Source: Shouchella tritolerans (GTDB taxonomy: Bacteria; Bacillota; Bacilli; Bacillales; Bacillaceae_D). Taken from it: a stretch of 64,000 bases of DNA. The stretch is from positions 248,001-312,000 of the forward strand of contig NZ_JAODPB010000004.1 in NCBI RefSeq assembly GCF_025770735.1, written 5' to 3'. Positions 1 through 7,558 of the stretch are shown piece after piece. Positions within the stretch are counted from its first letter, which is position 1. Every line of letters starts with the position of its first letter. Under the pieces are notes generated by a model. That model saw only the letters and a program-made list of their open reading frames with translations, was not told the origin of the DNA and did not search any database. A program made the translations under genes and the position numbers.

Positions 1-203
1 ATATACTCCGTGTTTGGACATTAACTGAATAATCTCTTGTTCGCTTAACAAGCTTTGTTCTTTGTGCTTTTCCGTATCCAAGAACTTAATTACAACATCT
101 TTGTCTTTACTAAATAAACGTTATCATCGAACCCTCCAAGGAACTCAAGATCAAGGTTTAGTCCGTATAGCCTTTTTGCATGCTCTATAACATTTTTATC
201 CAT
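1..203 (-). pseudogene. frameshifted APH-like phosphotransferase, N-terminal fragment running off the window
   Basis: A good start is seen at 203: GGGAGG lies 5 nt before ATG. The frame reads MDKNVIEHAKRLYGL and then GGFDDNVY, followed by a stop about 37 codons in. Shifting frame near position 113 restores a long continuation, SKDKDVVIKFLDTEKHKEQ and onward, open to the window edge. GG-F-x-N-x-VY followed by a hydrophobic VVIKF strand is typical of the N-lobe of the aminoglycoside phosphotransferase / phosphotransferase enzyme family. The break lies at a TTT run, so one deleted T would explain it: real decay or a sequencing error. The stretch is AT-richer than its neighbours. Substrate cannot be told. 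Confidence 0.55.
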
Positions 204-226
204 TATAACCTCCCAAAATAGATATA

Positions 227-276
227 CAAAAATTGACCTCCAAACTAGAGAAGATTTTTCTCTACCTTTGGAGGTC
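227..276 (-). terminator. intrinsic terminator downstream of spoVM
   Basis: Long stem-loop: GACCTCCAAA (minus strand) pairs with TTTGGAGGTC, with an inner TAGAGA/TCTCTA pairing. It is followed on the minus strand by AATTTTTGT. It closes the rsgA-rpe-spoVM direction of transcription and separates it from the fragment at the left edge. Confidence 0.75.
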
Positions 277-303
277 GGGTTCTAGCGGTGGTGTTTTTTT
301 ATC

Positions 304-384
304 TTATTCTTTTTTAAATGAGCCAAGCATTGCTCGAACAAATCCTCCTAAAAACTTCGGCAGCTTGATCGTATAAAATTTCAT
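304..384 (-). CDS. spoVM: stage V sporulation protein SpoVM (26 aa)
   Basis: A 26-residue peptide beginning MKFYTIKLPKFLGG and ending RAMLGSFKKE. This is almost identical to B. subtilis SpoVM as I recall it, and it lies downstream of rpe as there. SpoVM is an amphipathic helix that recognises the positively curved outer forespore membrane and anchors the SpoIVA coat basement layer; it is also an FtsH substrate. The SD is very strong (GAGGAGGAG, 4-5 nt before ATG). It is too short for usual ORF callers. A long terminator follows. Expression in the mother cell under sigma E is family knowledge; I could not fix a sigma E promoter here. Confidence 0.95.
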   Translation of the reverse strand: MKFYTIKLPKFLGGFVRAMLGSFKKE

Positions 385-396
385 TGCTCCTCCTCC

Positions 397-510
397 TCAA
401 GCACTGGCAATCAGGCACGCCTGAACAATAAATTTTGCGAGCACACGCCAAACCGAGATTTGCCCTTCATTTGAATGAGTCAGCAGCCTGATTTGCCGCT
501 CTCCTTTCAT
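397..510 (-). CDS. candidate small ORF upstream of spoVM (37 aa), unknown
   Basis: ATG at 510 opens a 37-codon frame, MKGERQIRLLTHSNEGQ onward, ending LIASA. Its TGA overlaps the start of the spoVM ribosome-binding site, giving a 12-nt gap to the spoVM ATG that would suit translational coupling. No convincing SD precedes this ATG, and the frame stays open upstream for about 28 codons to a TGA near 594. It occupies the place where thiN lies in B. subtilis, but I see no resemblance to thiamine pyrophosphokinase. The C-terminal half is hydrophobic (VLAKFIVQACLIASA). It could be chance. Confidence 0.25.
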   Translation of the reverse strand: MKGERQIRLLTHSNEGQISVWRVLAKFIVQACLIASA

Positions 511-633
511 GAGGTCAAACGCCTTCTTGACGTGTCCACCCGTAGTTATTATTAGACTATGCAGCAAGAGGAAAAATCAGACCTGTTTTCCTAGGCGTCA
601 CAAGGGTTTTAACATGAGGGTGATTCGCTGCGT

Positions 634-1281
634 TTACTGCCCGCGGATTTGCGCAATCGCTTTTGCTAAATCGGCTTCCTTGAACACCGCCGACCCAGCA
701 ACGAGAATCGTCGCTCCTGCTTGGACACATTGTTGTGCTGTCGTCGGGTTGATGCCGCCGTCTACTTGAATGTCCACTGGAAGTTGACGTTCATCAATCA
801 TGGCACGGAGCTTTTTAATATTGGCAAGCGCCCCTGGAATAAACGATTGTCCACCAAAACCGGGATTGACAGTCATTTGCAGCACATAATCGACATCTGC
901 AAGCACAGGCTCAGCCGCATAAGCAGGAGTACCAGGATTCAAAACAATGCCCGCTTTCATGCCTGCTTCTTTTATAGCGGCAACCGTCCGGTGCAAATGG
1001 GCTCCCGCTTCGACATGGACACTGAGGCAATCGGCGCCTGCTTGCTGAAAAAACGCAATTTGTTTTTCAGGCTGCTCGACCATTAAATGGACGTCTAATG
1101 GAAGATCTGTATAAGGGCGGATCGCTTCCACCATTTGGTGTCCAAATGTAATTGGCGGCACAAATTTCCCGTCCATCACATCGACATGAATCCAGTCTGC
1201 GCCTGCATCGTCACAAGCTTGGACCGTCTCCCCCATTCTTGAAAAATCACCCGCTAAAATCGAAGGCGCTACTTTGATCAT
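634..1281 (-). CDS. rpe: ribulose-phosphate 3-epimerase
   Basis: 215-aa TIM-barrel epimerase interconverting ribulose 5-phosphate and xylulose 5-phosphate in the pentose phosphate pathway (cytosol). Visible signatures: MIKVAPSILAGDF at the N-terminus, HVDVMDGKFVPPITFG (metal-binding His and Asp), HLMVEQPE, MTVNPGFGGQSF and VDGGI near residue 175. Start chosen at 1281 because AAAGGAGAT precedes it by 6 nt, and it follows the rsgA stop directly. It is co-directional with rsgA and prkC as in other Bacilli. thiN, which normally follows, is absent. Confidence 0.96.
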   Translation of the reverse strand: MIKVAPSILAGDFSRMGETVQACDDAGADWIHVDVMDGKFVPPITFGHQMVEAIRPYTDLPLDVHLMVEQPEKQIAFFQQAGADCLSVHVEAGAHLHRTVAAIKEAGMKAGIVLNPGTPAYAAEPVLADVDYVLQMTVNPGFGGQSFIPGALANIKKLRAMIDERQLPVDIQVDGGINPTTAQQCVQAGATILVAGSAVFKEADLAKAIAQIRGQ

Positions 1282-1282
1282 G

Positions 1283-2164
1283 TTAATATCTCCTTTTTTG
1301 ATCTTGAATTTCATGTAAAAACTGCAAATAGTGTTTGTAGCGGAGAGAATCAACATCCCCAGTTTTTACTGCACCCTTAATGGCACACTTAGGCTCCTTG
1401 TCATGAAGGCAGCCTCTAAATTTACAGTCATCCATCAAGCTTAAAAACTCAGGAAAACAAAAGCGGAGATCCTCCGCTTCTATGTTCGTAAACTCCAGTG
1501 AGCTAAACCCAGGCGTATCAGCGACAAGGCCTTCACCAATTGGCAAAAGTTCAGTATGCCTTGTTGTATGCCGTCCCCGTCCAAGATGCCTTGATATTTC
1601 ATTCGTTTCAATGTTTGCCTCTGGGGCAAGCGCATTCAATAACGAAGACTTCCCGACTCCAGACTGGCCAGCGATCACAGACACTTGGTTTGCCAACAAC
1701 GGGAGCAATTCGCTAGGATCGTCGGCCTGTTTCGTCGACGTATATAGCACGGGATAGCCGATTTGCCCATAAACAGCCATTTGCCGAGTTAGGGCATCCC
1801 GTTCACTCGCCTCTAGCAAATCAGTTTTGCTAATGACCAACACAGGCTTAATGTCATGTTGTTCGATATGTACCAAAAAGCGATCCAACAAGAGCGTATG
1901 AAAATCTGGCTCCTTTGCCGAAAAGACAAGAATCGCCTGATCAACATTGGCAATAGGTGGACGGTTGAGCTGATTTTTCCGCTCTTTAATTGCCATCACA
2001 TAGCCGTCCGTTTCATTTTCCGCCTCAAATTCGACATAGTCGCCAACAAGCGGCGTCTGCTTGCGCTTCCGAAAGACGCCTCTGCCTCGGCATTGGATAA
2101 GCGCCCCTTCGCTTTGTACATAGTAAAAGCCAGAGAGCGCTTTGACAATCAGTCCTTCTGGCAT
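1283..2164 (-). CDS. rsgA: ribosome small subunit-dependent GTPase RsgA (YloQ/CpgA)
   Basis: 293-aa circularly permuted GTPase acting late in 30S subunit maturation. An OB fold (about 1-65) precedes the G domain, in which G4 (VISKTDL, about 110) comes before G1 (GQSGVGKSSLLN, about 168) and G3 (DTPGFSS, about 218). A C-terminal zinc knuckle shows C-x4-C-x-H-x5-C. In B. subtilis this protein is also a phosphorylation substrate of PrkC, whose gene lies immediately upstream here. It is the first gene after the prkC terminator, so it probably has its own promoter in 2165-2236. Confidence 0.96.
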   Translation of the reverse strand: MPEGLIVKALSGFYYVQSEGALIQCRGRGVFRKRKQTPLVGDYVEFEAENETDGYVMAIKERKNQLNRPPIANVDQAILVFSAKEPDFHTLLLDRFLVHIEQHDIKPVLVISKTDLLEASERDALTRQMAVYGQIGYPVLYTSTKQADDPSELLPLLANQVSVIAGQSGVGKSSLLNALAPEANIETNEISRHLGRGRHTTRHTELLPIGEGLVADTPGFSSLEFTNIEAEDLRFCFPEFLSLMDDCKFRGCLHDKEPKCAIKGAVKTGDVDSLRYKHYLQFLHEIQDQKRRY

Positions 2165-2237
2165 ACCATTCCTCTCTTTCCTGTTGGATTTTCATGAGCA
2201 CGCGTTTATCTTTAAAGTCCTGCTCGTTTATTGAAAG

Positions 2238-2259
2238 AAGGGCGCGTTTCCACGCCCTC
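2238..2259 (-). terminator. prkC terminator abutting hairpin repeat A
   Basis: Minus strand: GGGCG stem, GGAAA-type loop, CGCCC, then TTCTTTC. The stem is short and the U tract imperfect. It lies directly after the inverted repeat at 2259-2310. Confidence 0.5.
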
Positions 2260-2310
2260 AGACTGTAGACAAACGCTCGCATACGTCGTCGAGCGTTTTC
2301 TATCAGTCTG
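2259..2310 (-). repeat. hairpin repeat, copy A (complete, 52 bp)
   Basis: The outer arms CAGACTG and CAGTCTG and the inner arms AAACGCTCG and CGAGCGTTT pair around a loop centred on CATACGTCGT, forming one long hairpin. Closely related copies are at 45359-45419 and 57773-57812. All three are in the same orientation, with the terminator stem immediately downstream on the transcribed minus strand. Confidence 0.75.
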
Positions 2311-2351
2311 TGATGATGTAGGTCGTTGACAACATCAGGCGTTTCCTCGCC

Positions 2352-4472
2352 CTATTCTTCTTCCTCTGTGTACGTATAGACTTGCGACTGCCGATTGAAT
2401 TCATCATTAATATATACATCGTAAGAGCCTGTATAGCTAGGACTTACGCGCAAATCGATTTCAAAATCAGTCGTCTCGGTAATCGTTTCTTCGACAAGCA
2501 CTCGTTCATCGCCTTGTGAATCGGCATCTTTGCCAACGATGCGAATGTCAAAACTTTGCCCTTCTGCTTGCTGTTCTTCTGACACGACAATCGTTTGCGT
2601 TACGCGATAAACCATCGTCGACTCTCCCTCATCGTCTTCACCTTGAGTAGGCGTTTCTTCAACAGGGTCTTCGGCTTCATCTGTAGGCTGCTCGGGCACC
2701 TCCGCTGGAGGTGATCCAGGCTGTTCTTGAAGCGGCTCTGGCCCTCTTGATAGCACCACGCTCACATTGTCCCCTCTCTCGAGTGTTGACAATGGCTCTG
2801 GAGACTGGCTGATGACACGCCCTTCCGCGATGTCGTCGTCGTATTCCCTCGAAAAAGAGCCGCGCAAGCCTTCGCTGTTAAAATAAGCACGTACATCATC
2901 TTCTGTTTGGTTCGTTAAGTCATCCAACTGAATCGATTCAGGGACGCTGTATGTGAGCACGACCGTCGTCTCGGCAGGAACAGCCATCGTATCCGGCGAC
3001 GGGCTTTGGGACAATACCGTATTTTCCGGCTCGCTGTTGTCTTCCCGCGGCTGTGTCTCTACGGAAAATCCTTTCTGCTCAAGGAGCCGCGTTGCCGATG
3101 AAAGGGTAAGCCCTTGGTAATCATCGACTTTGACTTCATCTTTCGAGGCGCTTATAAATAATTTGACCGGCTGGCCTTCTTTAATGACGCGGCCCGCTTG
3201 TGGATTTTGTCGGGCGACGCGCCCTTCATCGTAGTTTTCATCGGCGATTTCTTCCGTTTCCACCCGTAAATTACGGGCTTCAATTGCCTCAACCGCTTCT
3301 GCTTCGGTCATATTGACAACATCGGGCACCTCTTGCTCAGGAACGAAAAAAAGCGCGTTCCAAAACGTAAAAGCGAGGACAGTTGCCCCAATGAGCACTG
3401 CTAGTGCAACTGCGCTCAACCATAGCCATTTTTTCCGCTTTTTCTTTTTCCCTTCACTGTCGTCTTCAGAAGGGGTGTTTGCTTCCGGTTCAGGCACGTT
3501 GTCGTCCTCTGGCTCTTCTTGATGATTACTAGGTTTGCTAGGCACTGCAATGGTATCTTCTAAATTTTTATCGGCATAGGCGCCAATAATGGGCAATTCC
3601 TTCGTCGTCTCGTCACTAACCGTGTCTTCGACAAATGCGACATCTTCCTCAGCATCCGCGGACAGCGCCGCATCGCAAGCCCAGACCATTTCCTCTGCAG
3701 ATTCATAGCGTTGCAGCGGGTCTTTTTGAGTCGCTTTCCTAATGACATTTTCAACACTTTTAGGGACGGTTGGCACCAATTCACGTACAGAGGGTATGTC
3801 GTTTTGCAAATGTTTGATTGCAATCGAAACAGCCGTATCCCCAGAAAACGGAATCTGCCCTGTCACCATTTCATATAAGACAATGCCCAGTGAATAAATG
3901 TCAGAGCGATAGGTGACATGGCCGCCACGTGCTTGCTCCGGCGATAAGTAATGGACAGAGCCCATTACAGAATTGGTATGGGTGATCGTTGCTGACGTCA
4001 TTGCCCTGGCAATTCCGAAATCGGTTACCTTCGCTTCGCCATTTTCGCTAATTAAGATGTTTTGCGGCTTAATGTCCCGATGGACGATTTGCATGGCGTG
4101 GGCATGGCCGACACCGTATAAAATTTGCTTAAAGTAATCAAGGGCAACAGCGATGTCTAAAGGTCCTTCTTCTTGAATCACTTGTTTTAATGTGCGTCCT
4201 CGCACATACTCCATCACAATATAGTAGACGTTGTCTTCCTCGCCGACATCGTAGATATTTACGATATTCGGGTTGGCAAGACTTGTCGCTGCTTGGGCTT
4301 CACGTCTAAAACGGTTAATAAATTGTTCGTCTTCCGAGAATTGCGGCTGGAGCACTTTTACTGCCACGTGCCGATCAAGAATCACATCCAGCGCTAAATA
4401 AACATTGGCCATTCCGCCGCCGCCAATGCTGTCCAAAACGACGTAACGCCCGCCAATTCGTTCGCCTATCAT
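2352..4472 (-). CDS. prkC: PASTA-domain Ser/Thr protein kinase PrkC
   Basis: 706-aa membrane kinase that senses muropeptides and phosphorylates proteins in growth, germination and wall homeostasis. The kinase domain spans about residues 10-270: glycine loop IGGGGMANVY, VHRDIKPQN catalytic loop, DFGIA, and activation loop ending SVHYLSPEQARGG. A basic stretch then leads to one TM helix at about 350-372. Three extracellular PASTA repeats follow (about 378-580), then a Pro/Glu/Asp-rich linker and an Ig-like C-terminal domain. Start: ATG at 4472 matches the family start and has AGGTGA 5 nt upstream; an in-frame GTG at 4481 is the alternative. It overlaps the end of stp, so the phosphatase-kinase pair is translationally coupled. 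Confidence 0.96.
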   Translation of the reverse strand: MIGERIGGRYVVLDSIGGGGMANVYLALDVILDRHVAVKVLQPQFSEDEQFINRFRREAQAATSLANPNIVNIYDVGEEDNVYYIVMEYVRGRTLKQVIQEEGPLDIAVALDYFKQILYGVGHAHAMQIVHRDIKPQNILISENGEAKVTDFGIARAMTSATITHTNSVMGSVHYLSPEQARGGHVTYRSDIYSLGIVLYEMVTGQIPFSGDTAVSIAIKHLQNDIPSVRELVPTVPKSVENVIRKATQKDPLQRYESAEEMVWACDAALSADAEEDVAFVEDTVSDETTKELPIIGAYADKNLEDTIAVPSKPSNHQEEPEDDNVPEPEANTPSEDDSEGKKKKRKKWLWLSAVALAVLIGATVLAFTFWNALFFVPEQEVPDVVNMTEAEAVEAIEARNLRVETEEIADENYDEGRVARQNPQAGRVIKEGQPVKLFISASKDEVKVDDYQGLTLSSATRLLEQKGFSVETQPREDNSEPENTVLSQSPSPDTMAVPAETTVVLTYSVPESIQLDDLTNQTEDDVRAYFNSEGLRGSFSREYDDDIAEGRVISQSPEPLSTLERGDNVSVVLSRGPEPLQEQPGSPPAEVPEQPTDEAEDPVEETPTQGEDDEGESTMVYRVTQTIVVSEEQQAEGQSFDIRIVGKDADSQGDERVLVEETITETTDFEIDLRVSPSYTGSYDVYINDEFNRQSQVYTYTEEEE

Positions 4473-4473
4473 A

Positions 4474-5223
4474 TTATTCACCTATCTCCTTGCTAAAACG
4501 GACAAGAGCGATCGATATATTATCCTCTCCGCCACGTTCATTTGCTCGAGCAATCAGAGACTTGGCGATGACAGACAGCTCCTCTTTGCGCTCGATCTCG
4601 ACTTGCAACTCTTTAATAGCAAGCTTGTTAGACAGACCATCCGAACAGATCATTAGCGTATCAATAAACTCAGAAGGAATGGTAAAAGAATCGACTTTTA
4701 CTTGCGCCTCTGTGCCGAGTGCCCGTAGCACGATGTTTTTCCGAGGGTGGTGATCAGCTTCTTCTGCAGAAATTTGTCCACTGCGGACTAGTTCTGCAAC
4801 AAGTGAATGGTCATCGGTTTGCTGGACCAATTGTTTTCCATTATAAATATAGGCGCGACTATCACCGACATGGGCAATCGTCGTGTATTCTTCTGTACAG
4901 ACAGCAGCAATAGCAGTCGTGCCCATCCCTTCACAATCAGGGTTCTCTTTGGCGTGGGCCAAAATCGAGGCATTGGCGTGTTCAAACGCCTCCCTTAAAA
5001 ATTGTTCTGCAGATGACGCTGACAGAGGCTCTTTTAACTTGCGCCACTCGGCCTCCATTACTTCTGTCGCCAGGCGGCTTGCAACATCGCCAGCAGAATG
5101 GCCACCCATGCCGTCAGCGACGATTGCAAGCGTGCCTGCTGCTGATACAAAAATGCCGCCATTGTCTTCATTATGGGACCGCACTTTGCCTACATCTGTT
5201 AAAAATGCTGTGCTTTCAATCAA
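4474..5223 (-). CDS. stp: PP2C-type protein phosphatase Stp/PrpC
   Basis: 249-aa PPM-family Mn2+/Mg2+ phosphatase that reverses PrkC phosphorylation. Metal-binding motifs are in order: VRSHNEDNGG, VADGMGGHSAGD (about 35-46), HVGDSRAYIY (about 118), CSDGLSNKL (about 188) and GGEDNISIALV (about 230). Start: TTG at 5223 has GAGGTGA 5 nt upstream and fits the family N-terminus. A GTG at 5232 is possible but lies inside that SD. It lies 35 nt after rsmB; rlmN, which sits here in B. subtilis, is absent. Confidence 0.95.
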   Translation of the reverse strand: MIESTAFLTDVGKVRSHNEDNGGIFVSAAGTLAIVADGMGGHSAGDVASRLATEVMEAEWRKLKEPLSASSAEQFLREAFEHANASILAHAKENPDCEGMGTTAIAAVCTEEYTTIAHVGDSRAYIYNGKQLVQQTDDHSLVAELVRSGQISAEEADHHPRKNIVLRALGTEAQVKVDSFTIPSEFIDTLMICSDGLSNKLAIKELQVEIERKEELSVIAKSLIARANERGGEDNISIALVRFSKEIGE

Positions 5224-5267
5224 AAACGTCACCTCATTTAGCAGTCTCTTCTTTGCGCCCAGGCTCG

Positions 5268-6611
5268 TTAAGGCTTCCGTGTTAAAGCAACCATAAAGAA
5301 CCCGTCTGTGCCAAAATCATGGGGCAAAATCGTTAAGCCGAGCGGGCTAAAACGCCCATTTGCTTGAATGTGATCAGGCAGCTTTCTATAAAATCGTTCA
5401 TTCGTTTCGAACTGTGGATGAGTGTCTAAAAAGCGTTCTATCGCTTGTTCATTCTCTTCCTTTTCAATTGTACACGTGCTATAGACAAGCGTGCCACCCT
5501 GTTTGACAAACTGGCTTGCATGGGCGAGAATCGCTGCTTGGACATTGGCAATGTGCGTAACGTCCTTTTCTGTCTTCGACCAACGAATATCAGGCTTGCG
5601 TCGAATAACGCCAAATCCCGTACAAGGCGCATCGACAAGAACCCGATCATAGTTGCGTTTTGTTTGAAGCGTCCTCGCATCTTCTGCACGTGTATCAATG
5701 TTCTCAAGACCGAGCCTCGCTGCTTGCTCGGCAATGAGCTTCACTTTATGAGGGTGGAGGTCTAGTGCTAAAATATGGCCTGTCCCGTTCATTTGTTCGG
5801 CAATATGGGTTGTTTTCCCTCCAGGCGCCGCACAAGCATCAAGGACATCCATTCCCTCTTCTGGACCAAGAAGCTTAGCTACAAGCATAGACGCTTCGTC
5901 TTGAGCGGTGAAAAGTCCTTCTTTGTAGGCTGCGCCTACAAATGGATTGCCTTTTTTTATCACGACAGCCAAATCAGGCAGCAACTTGCTCCTTTCTGCC
6001 TCAACCCCTTCATTCCCCAAATGCGCCACCAGTTCTGCTGCTGTTGTCTTCATCCTATTGACGCGCAAACAGACTTCAGGTGGAATGTTATTGGCATTTG
6101 CCAATGCCATTGCATCCTGTTCGCCGTATTGGTTTATCCAGCGAGCCATCAGCCATTGGGGATGGCTTGTTTGCACGGCGGCACGCTCGATTGGATCAGC
6201 AATTGCATCCACATTAGGTAATCCTTGCCGTTGGATGGAACGAAGGACACCATTGACAAGGCCGCTAATGCCTTTGTGGCCTCGTTTGTTGGCAATCGTA
6301 ACGGCCTCATGGACAACTGCACGGTCGGGAATGCGGTCCAAGTATACCATTTGATAGACAGAGAGTCGCAAAAGCACATCTACCCATAAAGCACGTTTTT
6401 TACCCGATTTTAAAAAAGGCGCCAAATAGTAATCAAGCGTTCTCTTCCTGGCAATCGTACCGTAAACGAGTTCCGTCAGCAGCCCGCTGTCGCGCTTGTC
6501 CAACCCGGCGTTTGTTAACGTCGAATGAAGCAACAGATGGCTATACGCTTGGTTTTTCTCGACCTTGAGCAGCGCATCCAGTGCAACTTCGCGAACACTC
6601 GCCCTATTCAT
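5268..6611 (-). CDS. rsmB: 16S rRNA (cytosine-967 C5)-methyltransferase RsmB
   Basis: 447-aa SAM-dependent RNA m5C methyltransferase. An N-terminal NusB-like helical domain (about 1-130) precedes a PUA-like/N1 region and a Rossmann catalytic domain. Seen: [17 protein letters not shown] (SAM motif I, about 255), [14 protein letters not shown] and [11 protein letters not shown], which carry the two cysteines of this class. The start at 6611 overlaps the fmt stop by 8 nt, so the two are coupled; a GTG at 6620 is an alternative. Confidence 0.95.
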   Translation of the reverse strand: MNRASVREVALDALLKVEKNQAYSHLLLHSTLTNAGLDKRDSGLLTELVYGTIARKRTLDYYLAPFLKSGKKRALWVDVLLRLSVYQMVYLDRIPDRAVVHEAVTIANKRGHKGISGLVNGVLRSIQRQGLPNVDAIADPIERAAVQTSHPQWLMARWINQYGEQDAMALANANNIPPEVCLRVNRMKTTAAELVAHLGNEGVEAERSKLLPDLAVVIKKGNPFVGAAYKEGLFTAQDEASMLVAKLLGPEEGMDVLDACAAPGGKTTHIAEQMNGTGHILALDLHPHKVKLIAEQAARLGLENIDTRAEDARTLQTKRNYDRVLVDAPCTGFGVIRRKPDIRWSKTEKDVTHIANVQAAILAHASQFVKQGGTLVYSTCTIEKEENEQAIERFLDTHPQFETNERFYRKLPDHIQANGRFSPLGLTILPHDFGTDGFFMVALTRKP

Positions 6612-7542
6612 TCCCTTCACCGAGACGCTTACCTACTTGAAACGGATGGGCTCCTTGCAGCAGTTGGCTTGCTAGCACTGCTTTTTTTCCTGCTGGCTGG
6701 ACAACCGTCAATCGCAAAATCGTCCCACCTCCGCAAGCAACATCAATTCCTTGTTTTGTCGTGGCAAGGATTTCACCAGGCTCGCTATCATGCTCCCCTG
6801 CTATTTCTTTCGCCTCCCACACTTTCAAACGCTTGCCGTTTACAAGCGTATAGGCAACTGGCCATGGCCGCATTCCGCGCACTTGGTTGAATAGCACCCT
6901 CGCCTGCTTTTGCCAATCGATCACTTCTTGCTCTCGTTTAATATTAGGGGCAAACGTTGCTTTTTCCTCATCTTGAGCAACTGCATCAATTGTGCCTTGT
7001 TCTAGGGCAACAATCGTTTTTTCAAGCAAGTCGGCGCCAATAGCGCTTAGCTTGTCATGCATCGTCTGCACATCGTCTTCATCTGTTATCGCTACCGCTT
7101 GCTGGGAAAGAACAGCTCCAGCATCAAGCTTTTCTGCCATATACATAATCGAAATGCCTGTTTCTTTCTCACCGTCAATAATCGCTTGATGAATCGGGGC
7201 CCCACCGCGGTATTTTGGCAACAGTGAGGCATGGACATTGATGCACCCGTAGGGAGGGGCATCAAGGACTGCCTTTGGGACAATCTGCCCATAAGCAGCT
7301 GTTACGATTAACTCCGGCGCAAACGCAAGGATGTCTTCATACTGATCGCGAATTTTTTCCGGTTGCAGTACTGGGATACCATGTTTTTGTGCTTCTTCTT
7401 TTACCGGGCTCGGCGTTAGCAGACGTTTGCGGCCAACTGGGCGGTCGGGCTGTGTGACGACTGCCAATACCGTATGAGTATCGATCAGCCGTTTTAAAAT
7501 CGGCACTGAAAATGCCGGCGTTCCCATAAAAACAATTTTCAA
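6604..7542 (-). CDS. fmt: methionyl-tRNA formyltransferase
   Basis: 312-aa enzyme formylating initiator Met-tRNA with 10-formyl-THF. Seen: [13 protein letters not shown] at the N-terminus, [14 protein letters not shown] with the catalytic Asn/His region, and the C-terminal tRNA-binding OB domain. Start: TTG at 7542 is chosen because AAGGAG sits 8 nt upstream; the longer GTG start at 7551 would leave only 1 nt spacing. It follows priA by 16 nt. def (peptide deformylase), normally between priA and fmt, is missing here. Confidence 0.95.
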   Translation of the reverse strand: MKIVFMGTPAFSVPILKRLIDTHTVLAVVTQPDRPVGRKRLLTPSPVKEEAQKHGIPVLQPEKIRDQYEDILAFAPELIVTAAYGQIVPKAVLDAPPYGCINVHASLLPKYRGGAPIHQAIIDGEKETGISIMYMAEKLDAGAVLSQQAVAITDEDDVQTMHDKLSAIGADLLEKTIVALEQGTIDAVAQDEEKATFAPNIKREQEVIDWQKQARVLFNQVRGMRPWPVAYTLVNGKRLKVWEAKEIAGEHDSEPGEILATTKQGIDVACGGGTILRLTVVQPAGKKAVLASQLLQGAHPFQVGKRLGEGNE

Positions 7543-7558
7543 CAGTTCCACTCCTTAC

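Noticed and set aside
385-633. Possible thiN remnant between rpe and spoVM
   Set aside because: The open frame there has no thiamine pyrophosphokinase motif that I can recognise; treated as a separate uncertain small ORF.
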